Assembly: GCF_019084045.1 (NCBI RefSeq)
Contig: NZ_JAHRED010000015.1
Span: 16,519-80,518 of the forward strand
Source: Paeniglutamicibacter quisquiliarum
GTDB lineage: Bacteria; Actinomycetota; Actinomycetes; Actinomycetales; Micrococcaceae
Reading direction: 5' to 3'
Length of the DNA stretch: 64,000 nucleotides
Part shown: piece by piece, positions 45,635 through 55,463 of the stretch
Layout of the letters: each line of letters begins with the position of its first letter
How positions within the stretch are numbered: position 1 is the first letter of the stretch
Notes under the pieces: model-generated
What the model was told of the DNA's origin: nothing
Seen by the model: the letters and a program-made list of their open reading frames with translations, nothing else
Database searches by the model: none
Made by a program: the position numbers and the translations under genes

Positions 45635-46995
45635 TCCAACTTATCCAGGCCTCCGCCTACTTCCAGGTCGTCTCGCTGGCGGCGATGGCGGATGCGGGCC
45701 TGCTCCCGGACGCCGACCGCCGCGTTCTGGTGCTGGTCAACGGCAGCCAGATGCCCGAAATCACCACCCCGCTGCGCGAGAACCCGGGATTCGAAGCGCT
45801 GGCCGCGCGCTTCGACGACGTGGTGGACCTGGGCGAGCTGCTGTGGCCGCGCCGCCCCGGGCAATTCAACCCACGGAACGAGGAGCTGCCGCTCTTCGAG
45901 AAGCTGCTGCGCCACCGCTGGGACCTTGGCGAGGAGCGGGTGTCCCTGGTGCTCGAATCGATTCAGGTCAATCCGGCCCAGGCACTGGCCCGGATCTTCT
46001 TCGATGCACCGATCTCGGTGCACTCGGACGGACTGATGTCCTACGGCCCCACACGCAACAAGCAGTCGATGCAGATGCTCCAGCGCCTGCGCGAGACCAT
46101 CCACATCGACTTGGTCCCGGGCCTGGAGCCCATGCTGCTGCTCGAGGCCCCGGTGCAACGCAAGGTCCTGGGCCTCGAGTCGCTGGCCGCCGTCTTTGCC
46201 GAACTGGCAGCGGACCTGGATCCGGCCGAGCTGGACCTGCCCTCCGGCGCCGCCCTGGTGGTGGGCCAGTACCTGGGCTCGCTGGGCATCCTCGACGCGG
46301 CCACGGAACTCGAGCTGCACCACGGCATGCTGCTGGCCGCCCGCGAGGCCGGGGCATCGGAAGTGGTTTTCAAGCCGCACCCGAGTTCGGGGCCCACGGC
46401 CGCGCTGCAGCTGCGTGCCCGCGCCGAATCCCTCGACCTGGGGTTCCGGATCCTTCAGACCGACCTGCTGGCCGAAACCGTCATCACGCTCATGAAGCCG
46501 CTGGTGGTCATCTCCTGCTTCTCCACGGCACTGATCAGCGCCAAGTACATGCTCGGCACCCCCGTCATCGCCGTGGGCACCGGGGAGCTGCTGCAGGAAC
46601 TGAGCCCCTACCAGAATTCCAACCGCATCCCCGTCTCGATCGTCGACGCCCTACTCGTCCAGAAGCTCCAAACGCCCGCGGAAGCGGGGCCGAACGACGA
46701 GCTCACGCCCCTGCTGCGCGCAGTCGCCTATTGCATGCAGTACCAGAACCTGCCCGGGCTGCGCGAGGAGGCAGCGGCGTTCCTGGCCGTGGACTACTCG
46801 CGATTTGCCGCGCACTTCAAGCGCCGCCGCCTGGCCGCCCTTGACCTGCCCCCGACCTGGGCCCACCCGACGCGGGCGAACCGCCGCCGCGCCTGGGCAC
46901 GAAGCGTCAAGCGCCGTGCCCTGCGGGTCGGCTCCCGTTCACTGGAGAAATTGGCACGTAAGCTGCATGAGACCTCTACCCGTGTATCCCGCTGA
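45631..46995 (+). CDS. polysialyltransferase-family (POLYST-like) glycosyltransferase
   Basis: 454 aa. The layout agrees with the alpha-2,8-polysialyltransferase family: N-terminal IQLIQASAYFQVVSLAAMADAG, ALVVGQYLGSLG in the middle, a sugar-nucleotide-binding EVVFKPHPSSGPTAALQ (HP motif) and VVISCFSTALISAKYMLG (S-rich motif). It would use CMP-sialic acid made by the two first genes of the cluster to extend a polymer. The C-terminus is basic (RRRAWARSVKRRAL), which may help membrane association. It overlaps both neighbours. Confidence 0.72.
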   Translation: MIQLIQASAYFQVVSLAAMADAGLLPDADRRVLVLVNGSQMPEITTPLRENPGFEALAARFDDVVDLGELLWPRRPGQFNPRNEELPLFEKLLRHRWDLGEERVSLVLESIQVNPAQALARIFFDAPISVHSDGLMSYGPTRNKQSMQMLQRLRETIHIDLVPGLEPMLLLEAPVQRKVLGLESLAAVFAELAADLDPAELDLPSGAALVVGQYLGSLGILDAATELELHHGMLLAAREAGASEVVFKPHPSSGPTAALQLRARAESLDLGFRILQTDLLAETVITLMKPLVVISCFSTALISAKYMLGTPVIAVGTGELLQELSPYQNSNRIPVSIVDALLVQKLQTPAEAGPNDELTPLLRAVAYCMQYQNLPGLREEAAAFLAVDYSRFAAHFKRRRLAALDLPPTWAHPTRANRRRAWARSVKRRALRVGSRSLEKLARKLHETSTRVSR

Positions 46996-47998
46996 ATCAA
47001 CCGTCGCACGTCCCCGCTTCGGCCATGCCGAGGTGTGGGTGGAATCCCCGCTGCAGCTGCTCTCCGCCATCGAGGCGCACGGGGCGGGGCTGCTGGGGAC
47101 CACCAGCCGCATCCACCCGCGCGGGGGCACGACCACGCTTGACGCCACCCTGGCCACGCTCATCGCGCAGGCGCCGGCCGGCGTGCAGTTCGCGCCGGCC
47201 GGCGCGGCCCCTCCCGCCCCGGGTTCCGCCGGTGCCCGTCGCTGGGTGACCGGGGACGCGTATTCGGGACGCGTCCAGCGCGCCCTGCTGGGGCCCATCG
47301 CCGTGGAGGAAGTCGTGATCATCGACGACGGGCTGGCCACCCTGGGTCTCATCAAGGCGCTGGTCTCGACCGAGCCGACCTCCCTGGTGCGCCCGCGCTC
47401 CCGCCCGAACCCGGCACGCCGGGCGCTGGGCATCGCCACCTGGTACCGCCTGCGTGCCCTGGCCCGGGCCGGGCGCCTGCTGGTCTTCACCGCCCTCCCG
47501 GTGGATCCCGAGATCGCGCAGCGGTTCCTGGCCCTGGGCGGCCACCTGGAGGCGCACCGCTTCGAATGGCTGAACACCCAGCCGATGACCGAGCGGATCA
47601 ACGAGCCCACCGTGGTGGTGGGCTCGGCCATGGCCGCCGACGGGCTCATCCACGCGGAGCCGTACTTCCGCTGGCTGGATTCGCTGACGCTCGACGAGCC
47701 AGTCGCCTACTTCCCGCACCGTCGCGAGTCGGGGAAGTTCCTCGCCCGGCTCGCGGAACACGAGAGGATCGTGGTGCGCGAGCACACCATCCCCATTGAG
47801 ATGCGGCTGCGTTCCCTGCGCCGCGGCCAGATCGTCCGGGCGTTGCCGTCCACCGCACTGCCCTCCCTGCGGCTGTTACTGGGCCAGACCGGGGTGCGGA
47901 TCATCGGCCAGCACATCCCCTCCGACTGGTGGAAGCCGGCCGCATCCCCAGAACTTCGTACCCACCTGTCCTCGTCCCTGGAGCTGTTGACACCATGA
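46967..47998 (+). CDS. putative second polysialyltransferase-like protein
   Basis: 343 aa. It begins after an overlap of 29 bp with the previous gene. AEVWVESPLQLLSAIEAHGAG resembles the start of polysialyltransferase-like proteins, and VAYFPHRRESGKFLA carries a PHR/HP-like motif in place of the CMP-sugar HP motif; GVRIIGQHIPSDW follows. The Ala/Pro-rich N-terminal half has low similarity to anything I can name. A glycosyltransferase role in the sialic-acid polymer is inferred from layout and neighbours. GTG at 46982 is an alternative start. Confidence 0.55.
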   Translation: MRPLPVYPAESTVARPRFGHAEVWVESPLQLLSAIEAHGAGLLGTTSRIHPRGGTTTLDATLATLIAQAPAGVQFAPAGAAPPAPGSAGARRWVTGDAYSGRVQRALLGPIAVEEVVIIDDGLATLGLIKALVSTEPTSLVRPRSRPNPARRALGIATWYRLRALARAGRLLVFTALPVDPEIAQRFLALGGHLEAHRFEWLNTQPMTERINEPTVVVGSAMAADGLIHAEPYFRWLDSLTLDEPVAYFPHRRESGKFLARLAEHERIVVREHTIPIEMRLRSLRRGQIVRALPSTALPSLRLLLGQTGVRIIGQHIPSDWWKPAASPELRTHLSSSLELLTP

Positions 47999-49227
47999 AC
48001 ACCCTTTCATTCAGGCCCAGCATCGTGGCGGTGGCCGACTCGGACTCGTACCTGAAGCTGGCCTGCACCACCCTTTCGGCCCTTGGGCCGGAGTGGGATT
48101 GCCGCGTGGTGCTGGTGCGCACCCCGATCGCCCCCACCGCCGAGCAGATTGCCGCCGCCACCGCCGGCACCTGCTTCGAGGCCCAGGACATCCCCGTGAT
48201 TCCGCGCGCCGCGCTGAACTACGACTCGCTGGAGGAGCACATCATCTTTGCCGCTGCCACCGGACCGGTGGTCAGCGAGCTTTTCACCAAGCTGCTGCGT
48301 TCCAAGGCCAATGCGCCGCGCCCCGCGGCGCTGATCTCCGCGTTGCCCGGCGTCGCGTACCCCGCAACCACCAAGGGCTGGGCCTACAGGCGCAGCGCGG
48401 ATGCGTTCATCGTGCATTCCCATGCCGAGGCCCGCGAATTCTCGCACCTGGCCGAGCAGGAAACCGGGCACTGCCCCGACATCCTGGTCTCGAAGCTTCC
48501 CTTCCTGAAGACCGCCGGATTCCCGCAGCCGGTGTCCGCGCCCATCGACACCGTGGTGTTTGCCTCCCAGGCCAAGGTCCCGATCCAGCGCGCGGAGCGC
48601 GAGGAGATCCTGCTGGCGCTGGAACGGGTGGCCCGGCTGAACCCGACCGTGCGCGTGCTCGTCAAGCTCAGGGCCCGGGCCGGGGAACCGCAGACCCACG
48701 CCGAGGCGCACCCCTTTGACACCCTCTGGGATGACCTGGTGGCAGCGGGGAAGGTCGGGGCCGGGCACGTGGAGTTCGTGACGGGGGCCATGGACCGGGT
48801 GCTGGTTCCGGGATCGGCCCTGCTCACCGTCTCCTCCACCGCGGCCCTGGAGGCGGTGGACCGCGGCCTGCCGGTGCTGGTGCTCACCGATTTCGGGCTC
48901 AACGACGAGATGCTCAACTCGGTCTTCCGCGGGTCGGGGCTGTTGGGGACGCTTGATGACGCGGCGGCATTGCACTTTTCTTTCGCGAATCGCGCGTGGC
49001 TGCGGGAAAACTACTTCCACCGCCGCGGCCCGGAATTTGTCTCGGCACTTTCCCACTACGCCCAGCGTGCCCAGAACCAGACGCTGACCACCTCGGACGA
49101 GCAACTGGCCATGGTCCGCGACGTCGCCTTCCGGCAGCGGGTACGCACATCCCTGCCGCGCCCGGCGCTCGATGCGCTGCTGCGGATCCGGCGCTGGTGG
49201 CTGCGCGAACGCGGCTCCCGGACCTGA
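47995..49227 (+). CDS. DUF6716-like putative glycosyltransferase
   Basis: 410 aa GT-B-like protein. IVAVADSDSYLKLACTTLSAL, ALISALPGVAYPATTKGWAYR, AFIVHSHAEAREF, FASQAKVPIQRAEREEILLALE, VRVLVKLRARAGEPQTH and STAALEAVDRGLPVLVLTDFG read like the DUF6716 putative transferases found in Micrococcales sialic-acid loci. The C-terminus is basic. The start overlaps the previous stop (ATGA). Substrate unknown; last gene of the cluster. Confidence 0.6.
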   Translation: MNTLSFRPSIVAVADSDSYLKLACTTLSALGPEWDCRVVLVRTPIAPTAEQIAAATAGTCFEAQDIPVIPRAALNYDSLEEHIIFAAATGPVVSELFTKLLRSKANAPRPAALISALPGVAYPATTKGWAYRRSADAFIVHSHAEAREFSHLAEQETGHCPDILVSKLPFLKTAGFPQPVSAPIDTVVFASQAKVPIQRAEREEILLALERVARLNPTVRVLVKLRARAGEPQTHAEAHPFDTLWDDLVAAGKVGAGHVEFVTGAMDRVLVPGSALLTVSSTAALEAVDRGLPVLVLTDFGLNDEMLNSVFRGSGLLGTLDDAAALHFSFANRAWLRENYFHRRGPEFVSALSHYAQRAQNQTLTTSDEQLAMVRDVAFRQRVRTSLPRPALDALLRIRRWWLRERGSRT

Positions 49228-49356
49228 TCCGCTACCCCGCTTGTACCACTGAAGAAGCCCGTTGGGAATAACCGTCCCGCTTTCTCACTTAGCATTGTAG
49301 ATGTGCTGGACGGTGGGCCTTCCCCTGCCCAGAAGTTTTGATTTTGAGGAGACAAG

Positions 49357-50436
49357 GTGTCGGAAAATCCGATTCGGGTTGCAATTGTTGGCGTAGGCAA
49401 CTGCGCCACGTCATTGGTGCAAGGTGTTGAGTACTACCGTGACGCGGACCCGCAGGCCACGGTTCCCGGCCTGATGCACGTCCAGTTCGGCAAGTACCAC
49501 GTCAATGACGTGCAATTCGTGGCGGCTTTCGACGTGGATGACAAGAAGGTCGGACTGGACCTGGCGGACGCAATCCACGCCTCCGAGAACAACACCATCA
49601 AGATCGCCGACGTCCCGACGTCGGGCATCACGGTGCAGCGCGGCCACACCCTCGACGGCCTGGGCAAGTACTACCGCGAGACGATCACCGAATCCTCCGC
49701 AGAGCCCGTGGACATGGTTGAGGCGCTGAAGGCCGCACAGGTCGACGTCCTGGTCTGCTACCTGCCGGTCGGCTCCGACGCCGCCGCAAAGTTCTACGCA
49801 CAGGCATGCATCGACGCCGGCGTGGCCTTCGTCAACGCCCTGCCGGTGTTCATTGCCGGTACCAAGGAATGGGCCGACAAGTTCACCGCCGCCGGTGTCC
49901 CGATCGTCGGCGACGACATCAAGTCCCAGATCGGCGCCACCATCACCCACCGCGTGATGGCCAAGCTCTTTGAAGACCGCGGCGTCACCCTGGACCGCAC
50001 CTACCAGCTCAATGTCGGCGGCAACATGGACTTCAAGAACATGCTCGAGCGCGACCGCCTGGAGTCCAAGAAGATCTCCAAGACCCAGGCCGTCACCTCC
50101 AACACCACCGCGGTGCTGGAAGCAGACGACGTGCACATTGGCCCGTCGGACTACGTCGCCTGGCTCGATGACCGCAAGTGGGCCTTCGTGCGCCTCGAAG
50201 GCCGCAACTTCGGCGATGCCCCGGTGTCGCTGGAATACAAGCTTGAGGTGTGGGACTCCCCGAACTCCGCAGGTGTCATCATCGATGCCGTGCGCGCCGC
50301 CAAGATCGCCCTGGACCGCGGCATCGGCGGACCGATTCTTTCGGCTTCCTCGTACTTCATGAAGTCGCCGCCGGAGCAGTACAACGACGACATCGCCAAG
50401 GAAAAGGTCGAGGCCTTCATCCGCGGAGAGGCCTAG
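49357..50436 (+). CDS. ino1: inositol-1-phosphate synthase (actinobacterial type)
   Basis: 359 aa. The NAD-binding motif [20 protein letters not shown] is the signature of the short actinobacterial Ino1; [52 protein letters not shown] and the C-terminal [21 protein letters not shown] complete the active site. It converts glucose-6-phosphate to inositol-1-phosphate for phosphatidylinositol and mycothiol. The start is GTG with TTGAGGAGACAAG as ribosome site. It follows the sialic-acid cluster after a 129-bp gap and has a strong terminator, so it is a separate unit. Confidence 0.95.
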   Translation: MSENPIRVAIVGVGNCATSLVQGVEYYRDADPQATVPGLMHVQFGKYHVNDVQFVAAFDVDDKKVGLDLADAIHASENNTIKIADVPTSGITVQRGHTLDGLGKYYRETITESSAEPVDMVEALKAAQVDVLVCYLPVGSDAAAKFYAQACIDAGVAFVNALPVFIAGTKEWADKFTAAGVPIVGDDIKSQIGATITHRVMAKLFEDRGVTLDRTYQLNVGGNMDFKNMLERDRLESKKISKTQAVTSNTTAVLEADDVHIGPSDYVAWLDDRKWAFVRLEGRNFGDAPVSLEYKLEVWDSPNSAGVIIDAVRAAKIALDRGIGGPILSASSYFMKSPPEQYNDDIAKEKVEAFIRGEA

Positions 50437-50468
50437 GACTCAACGCCGCGCCCCGTGTACGGGGTGCG

Positions 50469-50514
50469 AACCGTCGAAGCCACCACGATTGCCCGTGGTG
50501 GCTTCGACGGTTAA
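50469..50514. terminator. terminator after ino1, 19-bp stem
   Basis: AACCGTCGAAGCCACCACG and its exact complement around ATTGCC. It lies between convergent ino1 and the fhs gene and may serve both. Confidence 0.8.
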
Positions 50515-50568
50515 TCCCGGACCAAGAGGTCCCGGCGCCTTCCTGCGATCATTGCCGGGTCAGCGCGA

Positions 50569-52254
50569 TTAGGACAAGCCGACGGCGCGCCCGTTTTCGT
50601 CAACATCCATGCGCATCGAGGCTGGAACCTTGGGCAGGCCCGGCATGGTCATGAGGGTTCCGGTGATCGCCACGATGAACCCGGCACCGGTCTTGGGGAT
50701 GAGATCCCGCACGTGCAGCGTGAAACCCTCGGGAGCGCCCAGCAGCGTCGGGTCGTCGGAGAACGAGTACTGGGTCTTGGCCATGCACACCGGGAGGTTG
50801 TCCCAGCCGTTGTCATGGATTTGCTTGAGCATCCGCGTGGCAGCTGCCGAATATTCGACTCCGGCGCCTCCGTAGATCTCCCGCACGACCGTCTGGATCT
50901 TCTCCTCGACCGGACGATCCAGGTCGTAGAGCGGGGCGAAACTGTTCGGGGCCTCGATGGCCCGCAACACGGCGGCGGCCAGCTCACCGGCCCCTTCTCC
51001 CCCCTGTCCCCAGACATCCGCAACAGCGCATTCGATGCCGTTGGCGGCGGCCCATTCGGTGACAACCGCGATTTCTTCCTCGGTGTCCGCGGTGAACCTG
51101 TTGATGCCGATAACCGGCTGGACCCCGAATTTCCTGACGTTCTGGGCGTGCCGAACCAAATTGGCCATGCCATCGCGTACCGCTTCGACGTTTTCGCTCT
51201 TCAACGCGTCCTTGGCCACGCCGCCGTGCATCTTCAGAGCACGAATGGTTGCCACCAGGACCACCGCATCGGGGTTGCAGCCGGCATAGCGGGCCTTGAT
51301 GTCCATGAACTTCTCGGCGCCCAAATCCGCCCCGAAGCCGGCCTCGGTGACCACGATGTCGGCCAGCGAACGGGCAGTATTGGTGGCGATGGCCGAGTTG
51401 CAGCCGTGGGCGATGTTGGCGAACGGTCCTCCGTGGATGAATGCCGGCGTTCCGGCCATGGTCTGGACGAGGTTGGGCTTGATGGCGTCCTTGAGCAGCA
51501 TCGTCATGGCGCCGGCCGCCCCGAGGTCGTCCACGGTGACGGGGGTCTTGGCGTAGGTGTACCCGATCGTCATCCGGCCCAGACGCGTCCGCAGGTCATC
51601 GAGACCCGTCGCCAGACAGAAGACCGCCATGACTTCCGAGGCCACGGTGATCTCAAATCCCGTTTCGCGCGGAACGCCTTCGGTCGGGCCGCCAAGGCCG
51701 ATCACGATGTTGCGCAAGGCTCGGTCGTTCATGTCCATGACGCGCTTGAAGGTGATCCGGCGCGGGTCAATGCCCAAGGCATTGCCCTGATGCAGATGGT
51801 TGTCGAGTAGCGCCATCAACAGGTTATTGGCGCTGGTGATGGCATGGAAGTCCCCGGTGAAATGCATGTTGATCTCATCCATGGGCAGGACCTGCGAGTA
51901 GCCGCCACCGGTGGCTCCGCCCTTCATGCCGAAGATCGGTCCCAGCGACGGTTCGCGCAGGGCGATCATCGTCTTGGCGCCGGCGGCCGCAAGGGCATCC
52001 CCCAGACCCACCGTGACGGTGGATTTCCCCTCCCCGGCGGGCGTTGGGGATAATCCGCTGACCAAGACCACTTTTCCGAGTTTCGCGCCGCGTGCCCTCA
52101 GGCGTGCCGGATCGATCTTGGCCTTGTAGCGACCGTAGGCCTCAACCGCGTCGTCCGGAATCCCTGCCGATGCGGCGATCTCGGAAATTGGCTTGAGCAC
52201 GGCCCGCGAAGCAATCGCTAGATCACTCATGTCGGCTTCCGGCATCGCTGTCAT
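50569..52254 (-). CDS. fhs: formate--tetrahydrofolate ligase
   Basis: 561 aa. The ATP loop is [20 protein letters not shown] near residue 70, and the signature [21 protein letters not shown] follows (only the central part quoted: [17 protein letters not shown]); [22 protein letters not shown] and the C-terminal [20 protein letters not shown] are also conserved. It makes 10-formyl-THF from formate for one-carbon metabolism. The ATG at 52254 follows GGGGACACAC; a later ATG at 52230 also fits. Single gene. The coding frame lacks any insertion or loss. Confidence 0.95.
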   Translation of the reverse strand: MTAMPEADMSDLAIASRAVLKPISEIAASAGIPDDAVEAYGRYKAKIDPARLRARGAKLGKVVLVSGLSPTPAGEGKSTVTVGLGDALAAAGAKTMIALREPSLGPIFGMKGGATGGGYSQVLPMDEINMHFTGDFHAITSANNLLMALLDNHLHQGNALGIDPRRITFKRVMDMNDRALRNIVIGLGGPTEGVPRETGFEITVASEVMAVFCLATGLDDLRTRLGRMTIGYTYAKTPVTVDDLGAAGAMTMLLKDAIKPNLVQTMAGTPAFIHGGPFANIAHGCNSAIATNTARSLADIVVTEAGFGADLGAEKFMDIKARYAGCNPDAVVLVATIRALKMHGGVAKDALKSENVEAVRDGMANLVRHAQNVRKFGVQPVIGINRFTADTEEEIAVVTEWAAANGIECAVADVWGQGGEGAGELAAAVLRAIEAPNSFAPLYDLDRPVEEKIQTVVREIYGGAGVEYSAAATRMLKQIHDNGWDNLPVCMAKTQYSFSDDPTLLGAPEGFTLHVRDLIPKTGAGFIVAITGTLMTMPGLPKVPASMRMDVDENGRAVGLS

Positions 52255-52394
52255 CGTGTGTCCCCTATCTGGATTCCCGGTGGCGGGGTGATTGAGGACG
52301 TCCAAGGAGTCTGGCCGTCCTCGCTACACCTTCAAGCTATCACCGCATCAGCGGAACAAGGTGAAGCCCGGGCCCGTGACCGGCAGGTCTCTAC

Positions 52395-53912
52395 CTAGGG
52401 ATCCACCGGAAAGGCAGCCACCGCTCCGGCAAAGCCCAGGACCACATGGCTTTCACCGGAATCCTGTGCCTGGAGCGCTCCGGCACTGACACCTCTGGCT
52501 TTCTTGCCGCCTGCCGCGCAGGGGTAGAGCAATGTCCCGCCGTTGCCATCCTCGGGCTTGGTGTACTTGGCATCCTTGGTGCACAAGAAGCGTTCCCCGG
52601 CGGCGACATTGATGGTCTTGCCGGTACGGGTGTCTAGCAACGTCGGCGTCTCTTCCGCGGCCAGGAACAGGCTTGCGCCGCCGTCATCGGGTGCGTGGGC
52701 GACATTCAGGTCGGCAGTCCTTGGGTAGCTCCTGGTTTTCCAGATAACCTTCCCGGTTCTCGGGTCGAACCCCTCCAAATGGACTTTGACATTCTCGAAT
52801 CTACTCTTGGTTCCCTTGGCTTCCTTAAATCTTCCGGAGTCAAAGACGCATCTCACCGGATAGGATTTTCCCTCCTCCAGCACAGTCTGTTTCCGGCCCA
52901 TGGGTGGCAGGCAGTAAGTTGCTGCCCCCTTGGCCTTCCACAGGGTTTTTCCGTTTCCGGCATCTATGCCGAACATCATTTCCTGGCGGAAGTCCGTATC
53001 GCGGGCGACGATATTTCCGTTGCTGTCCTTGGTTTCCTTGTGTTCCCGGCCGATCCAGCCGGAGTAGATTCCGAGCTTTTCCGAGTAGTCAACGTTCCAG
53101 CCCTGACCGGGTGTGTAGCCCGGTCCCATGGCCTTGGTCAGGGAGACTCCCCACACTTTCTTGTTTCCCTTGAGCCGCAGGAGGTTGCTCGTGTTTCCGA
53201 TGTAGTGCCCGTAGAGTTCCCCGCCACTGATTGGGAAGATGGAATCCCCCAACTTGTATTGCGGCGTGAGGGTTCGCTGGGTTCCACGGTCGAGGTCGAC
53301 ACGCATCCGCTGCTCGTCATTGTTGTAGGGGTTGATCGAGAGATAGCACATGTCCTTGCTGTCTGGACAGGAGGACGGTCGGGACCTGATCACTTGCGCG
53401 GGCCCCTTGTAGACGACCTTGCCCGAGGCGATGTCCACGGCCACCGGCTTGGTCCAGACGTCTCCGCTCCAGCCATCGCGTGGTTTCGATTCCTCCAGGA
53501 AGAGCGCCACGTCCTTCCCCTTGGCCGTCTTGCTCAGTTCCACCACCATGTTGACGCCGCTGGGTACCCAACCCGGGACAACGCTGACGCCCCAGAGTTT
53601 CTTGCCGGTGGTTTCCTTCAGCCCCACCAGCTGCAGCCCTTTGGCCCCTTCGGAAAGCACGACCGCCACCCCGTTGGCCACCCGGGGGCGGTCCAAGACC
53701 TTCATCTTCACGCTCCATGAGGGCTCGACCATCTGGGTTCGGCGTTTGGCTGGTTCCGCCGCCGCGTCGACCGCAGGTGAAGCGGGCGCCAAGGCCTCCG
53801 TTCCCGAAATTGCTCCACCGGCCGATTCCGGTCCCTGCGTGCAGGAACCAATCATCAGCCCAACACAACACAGCCCGACTGCAACGGCATATTTCCGTTT
53901 TCCCTTGTCCAT
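52395..53912 (-). CDS. PQQ-like beta-propeller lipoprotein
   Basis: 505 aa. Lipobox IGSC (Cys near residue 24) and an Ala/Pro spacer, then repeated propeller blades with the pattern (W/F)..(D/E).xTGK: GLKETTGKKLWGVSV, VAVDIASGKVVYKGPA, FGIDAGNGKTLWKAKGA, FDPRTGKVIWKTRSY, LLDTRTGKTINVAAG. It is a cell-surface scaffold or binding protein of the BamB-like outer/pseudo-quinoprotein group; no enzyme residues are visible. The ATG is 6 nt after TAGGAT (leaderless-like), though GAGGGC could weakly serve as ribosome site. Codon use includes more A/T-ending codons than neighbours. Confidence 0.72.
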   Translation of the reverse strand: MDKGKRKYAVAVGLCCVGLMIGSCTQGPESAGGAISGTEALAPASPAVDAAAEPAKRRTQMVEPSWSVKMKVLDRPRVANGVAVVLSEGAKGLQLVGLKETTGKKLWGVSVVPGWVPSGVNMVVELSKTAKGKDVALFLEESKPRDGWSGDVWTKPVAVDIASGKVVYKGPAQVIRSRPSSCPDSKDMCYLSINPYNNDEQRMRVDLDRGTQRTLTPQYKLGDSIFPISGGELYGHYIGNTSNLLRLKGNKKVWGVSLTKAMGPGYTPGQGWNVDYSEKLGIYSGWIGREHKETKDSNGNIVARDTDFRQEMMFGIDAGNGKTLWKAKGAATYCLPPMGRKQTVLEEGKSYPVRCVFDSGRFKEAKGTKSRFENVKVHLEGFDPRTGKVIWKTRSYPRTADLNVAHAPDDGGASLFLAAEETPTLLDTRTGKTINVAAGERFLCTKDAKYTKPEDGNGGTLLYPCAAGGKKARGVSAGALQAQDSGESHVVLGFAGAVAAFPVDP

Positions 53913-53918
53913 GCCCTC

Positions 53919-53924
53919 ATCCTA
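53919..53924 (-). promoter_or_regulatory. -10 box before lipoprotein gene
   Basis: TAGGAT on the minus strand, 6 nt before the ATG at 53912. Confidence 0.35.
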
Positions 53925-53962
53925 GGAATTGCGCTCATGTGATTGACCGGTGTCGGTAAATT

Positions 53963-53971
53963 TGTGGATAA
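53963..53971 (-). promoter_or_regulatory. isolated DnaA-box-like site
   Basis: TGTGGATAA on the plus strand is the complement of the DnaA box TTATCCACA. It stands alone in the spacer before the HAD gene, so it is not an origin. Confidence 0.3.
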
Positions 53972-54054
53972 CTCCTGTGCGAGCGGGCCATGCCCTTGGG
54001 GCGACAGGGTTCGACGTTTCCGTCCCTTCCCCGCGCAGTGGGAGAATGGAAGTC

Positions 54055-54939
54055 ATGTCCTCAACTCCCCCATTTGCCTTGCTTCTCGATGTCGACGGTC
54101 CCATCGCATCCCCGGTGACCCGCGATGTCGCACCGGAGATCATCTCCTTGCTCCTGGAACTCGCCGTCTCGGCAATCCCCGTTGTCTTCAACACCGGGCG
54201 TTCCGACGAGTTCATCAAGCGCCAGGTGATGGGACCCATGATCACGGCGGGCATGCCGGAAAACCTTAAAATCCATGCCATCTGTGAAAAGGGGGCCACA
54301 TGGTTCACCTTTGATTCAACCGGTGCGGGGGAAGTCCACATCGACCACGGGCTTGCTGTCCCTGGGCACTACTCGGATGAAATTCGAGAGCTGGTGGCCT
54401 CCAATTTCGACGACCACATGTTCTTCGACGAGACCAAACGCGCCATGGTTTCGGTGGAACAAAACATCGATGCAGCGAACCATGAATACCGGCGCGCCCA
54501 AGAGCAATTCGATTCGGCCGCCATGGATGCGATGGTCCGCAGTGGCCTGGGCGTTGAACGACTGGAGGTGAGCCAACCGGATGCGAATGAGGAAATCTCC
54601 TACCGGGTGGATCCGACCATCATCTCCACGGACATTGAGTCGGTGGAGCTGGGCAAGGACCTCGGCGCCAGACGCACCCTCGAGCTGTTGGCGTCGGATG
54701 GCATCTTCCCCGCAGAGTGGTTCACGGTTGGTGATTCCCGCACCGACTACGCCATGGCCGACTGGCTAGCGCAAAACGGGCACCGGGTCAGCCACGTCGA
54801 CGTGCGCCCGGGCGACGGCATTCCTGCAGGGAAACCCTACCCGGTGCTCACCGCGCGGGACCTGGGTCTGGGACAGGACATCATCCACGACCATGCAGGA
54901 TTGGCATTCCTCCGCCATTGGCGCGCCCAGCTCGGCTGA
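54055..54939 (+). CDS. HAD-superfamily hydrolase (Cof-like)
   Basis: 294 aa. HAD motif I is LLLDVDGPIASPV (D-x-D), motif II is PVVFNTGRSDEF (Thr), motif III has the Lys in VELGKDLGARRTLELL, and motif IV is FTVGDSRTDYAMADWL. A C2-type cap lies between, as in Cof/phosphomannomutase-like members. It probably dephosphorylates a small metabolite in the cytoplasm. GGAGAA and GGAAG precede the ATG chosen; an ATG three codons earlier is possible. Followed by a strong hairpin terminator. Confidence 0.82.
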   Translation: MSSTPPFALLLDVDGPIASPVTRDVAPEIISLLLELAVSAIPVVFNTGRSDEFIKRQVMGPMITAGMPENLKIHAICEKGATWFTFDSTGAGEVHIDHGLAVPGHYSDEIRELVASNFDDHMFFDETKRAMVSVEQNIDAANHEYRRAQEQFDSAAMDAMVRSGLGVERLEVSQPDANEEISYRVDPTIISTDIESVELGKDLGARRTLELLASDGIFPAEWFTVGDSRTDYAMADWLAQNGHRVSHVDVRPGDGIPAGKPYPVLTARDLGLGQDIIHDHAGLAFLRHWRAQLG

Positions 54940-54987
54940 GCGGCCACCTGCTTCCGAGTGCCAAGTGGCAGGAACCCATGTTAACCG

Positions 54988-55020
54988 GCAAAGCCCGCCG
55001 GTGAAGCCGGCGGGCTTTGC
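54988..55020. terminator. terminator after HAD gene
   Basis: GCAAAGCCCGCCGG and its exact complement form a 14-bp stem with a TGAAG loop. It can terminate both the HAD transcript and the small-ORF transcript arriving from the other side. Confidence 0.78.
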
Positions 55021-55115
55021 ACTGTGGGTTACATACTCGTTCATGGTCATGCTCCTAGGTGAGTGAGTGACTTGCATTCCGGACCAGGCTTTGTGGAGAG
55101 CTGGTCCTAATTCAC

Positions 55116-55238
55116 TCACCGCACGCGGAAGATCATGTCCATCGGAAGGTGGTGACGTAGTTCGCGATCCCGTGCATCGGGGTTGAACTGCGTCTGAAGC
55201 CAAGACTTGTTCTTTGGCTTACGGCCTTTTGCATTCAC
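55116..55238 (-). CDS. tiny ORF C, 40 aa
   Basis: 40 codons starting with GTG that overlaps the TGA of the previous tiny ORF (GTGA). A GGGAGGAAAACACC ribosome site precedes it. The product is strongly basic at its start (MNAKGRKPKNKSWLQTQF) and ends MDMIFRVR. Family unknown; support comes from the ribosome site and the 4-bp overlap, not from homology. Confidence 0.45.
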   Translation of the reverse strand: MNAKGRKPKNKSWLQTQFNPDARDRELRHHLPMDMIFRVR

Positions 55239-55390
55239 GGTGTTTTCCTCCCCTCAACGGTATTGGAGGAGCGAAATGTGGCCTGTTCCATGGGCCGCGT
55301 GGTGCGGGCATGCAGCGCTTCGGGACCGGTGAAGATCAGTTCAGCGGAGCGAGCAGCCTGGGTGGAGATCGATGAGATCTGGCTAGACAT
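55235..55390 (-). CDS. tiny ORF B, 51 aa
   Basis: 51 codons. CTTGAGGAACTTTCACC precedes the ATG, a good ribosome site. The product begins MSSQISSISTQAARSAELIF and is rich in Ser, Thr and Arg with no cysteine or membrane segment. It ends overlapping ORF C. It is 73 bp downstream of ORF A in the same direction. No family recognised. Confidence 0.45.
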   Translation of the reverse strand: MSSQISSISTQAARSAELIFTGPEALHARTTRPMEQATFRSSNTVEGRKTP

Positions 55391-55463
55391 GGTGAAAGTT
55401 CCTCAAGGATTTGGTCGATTAATGACTCATCAGCCTCGGGAACTTTGAAAAGCTAGGGAAGTA

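Noticed and set aside
54766..55050. 94-codon minus-strand frame after tiny ORF C, with CTAGGAGC before its ATG
   Set aside because: It runs through a strong terminator hairpin and antisense to the HAD gene; only a very short peptide could be made, so not listed as a gene.
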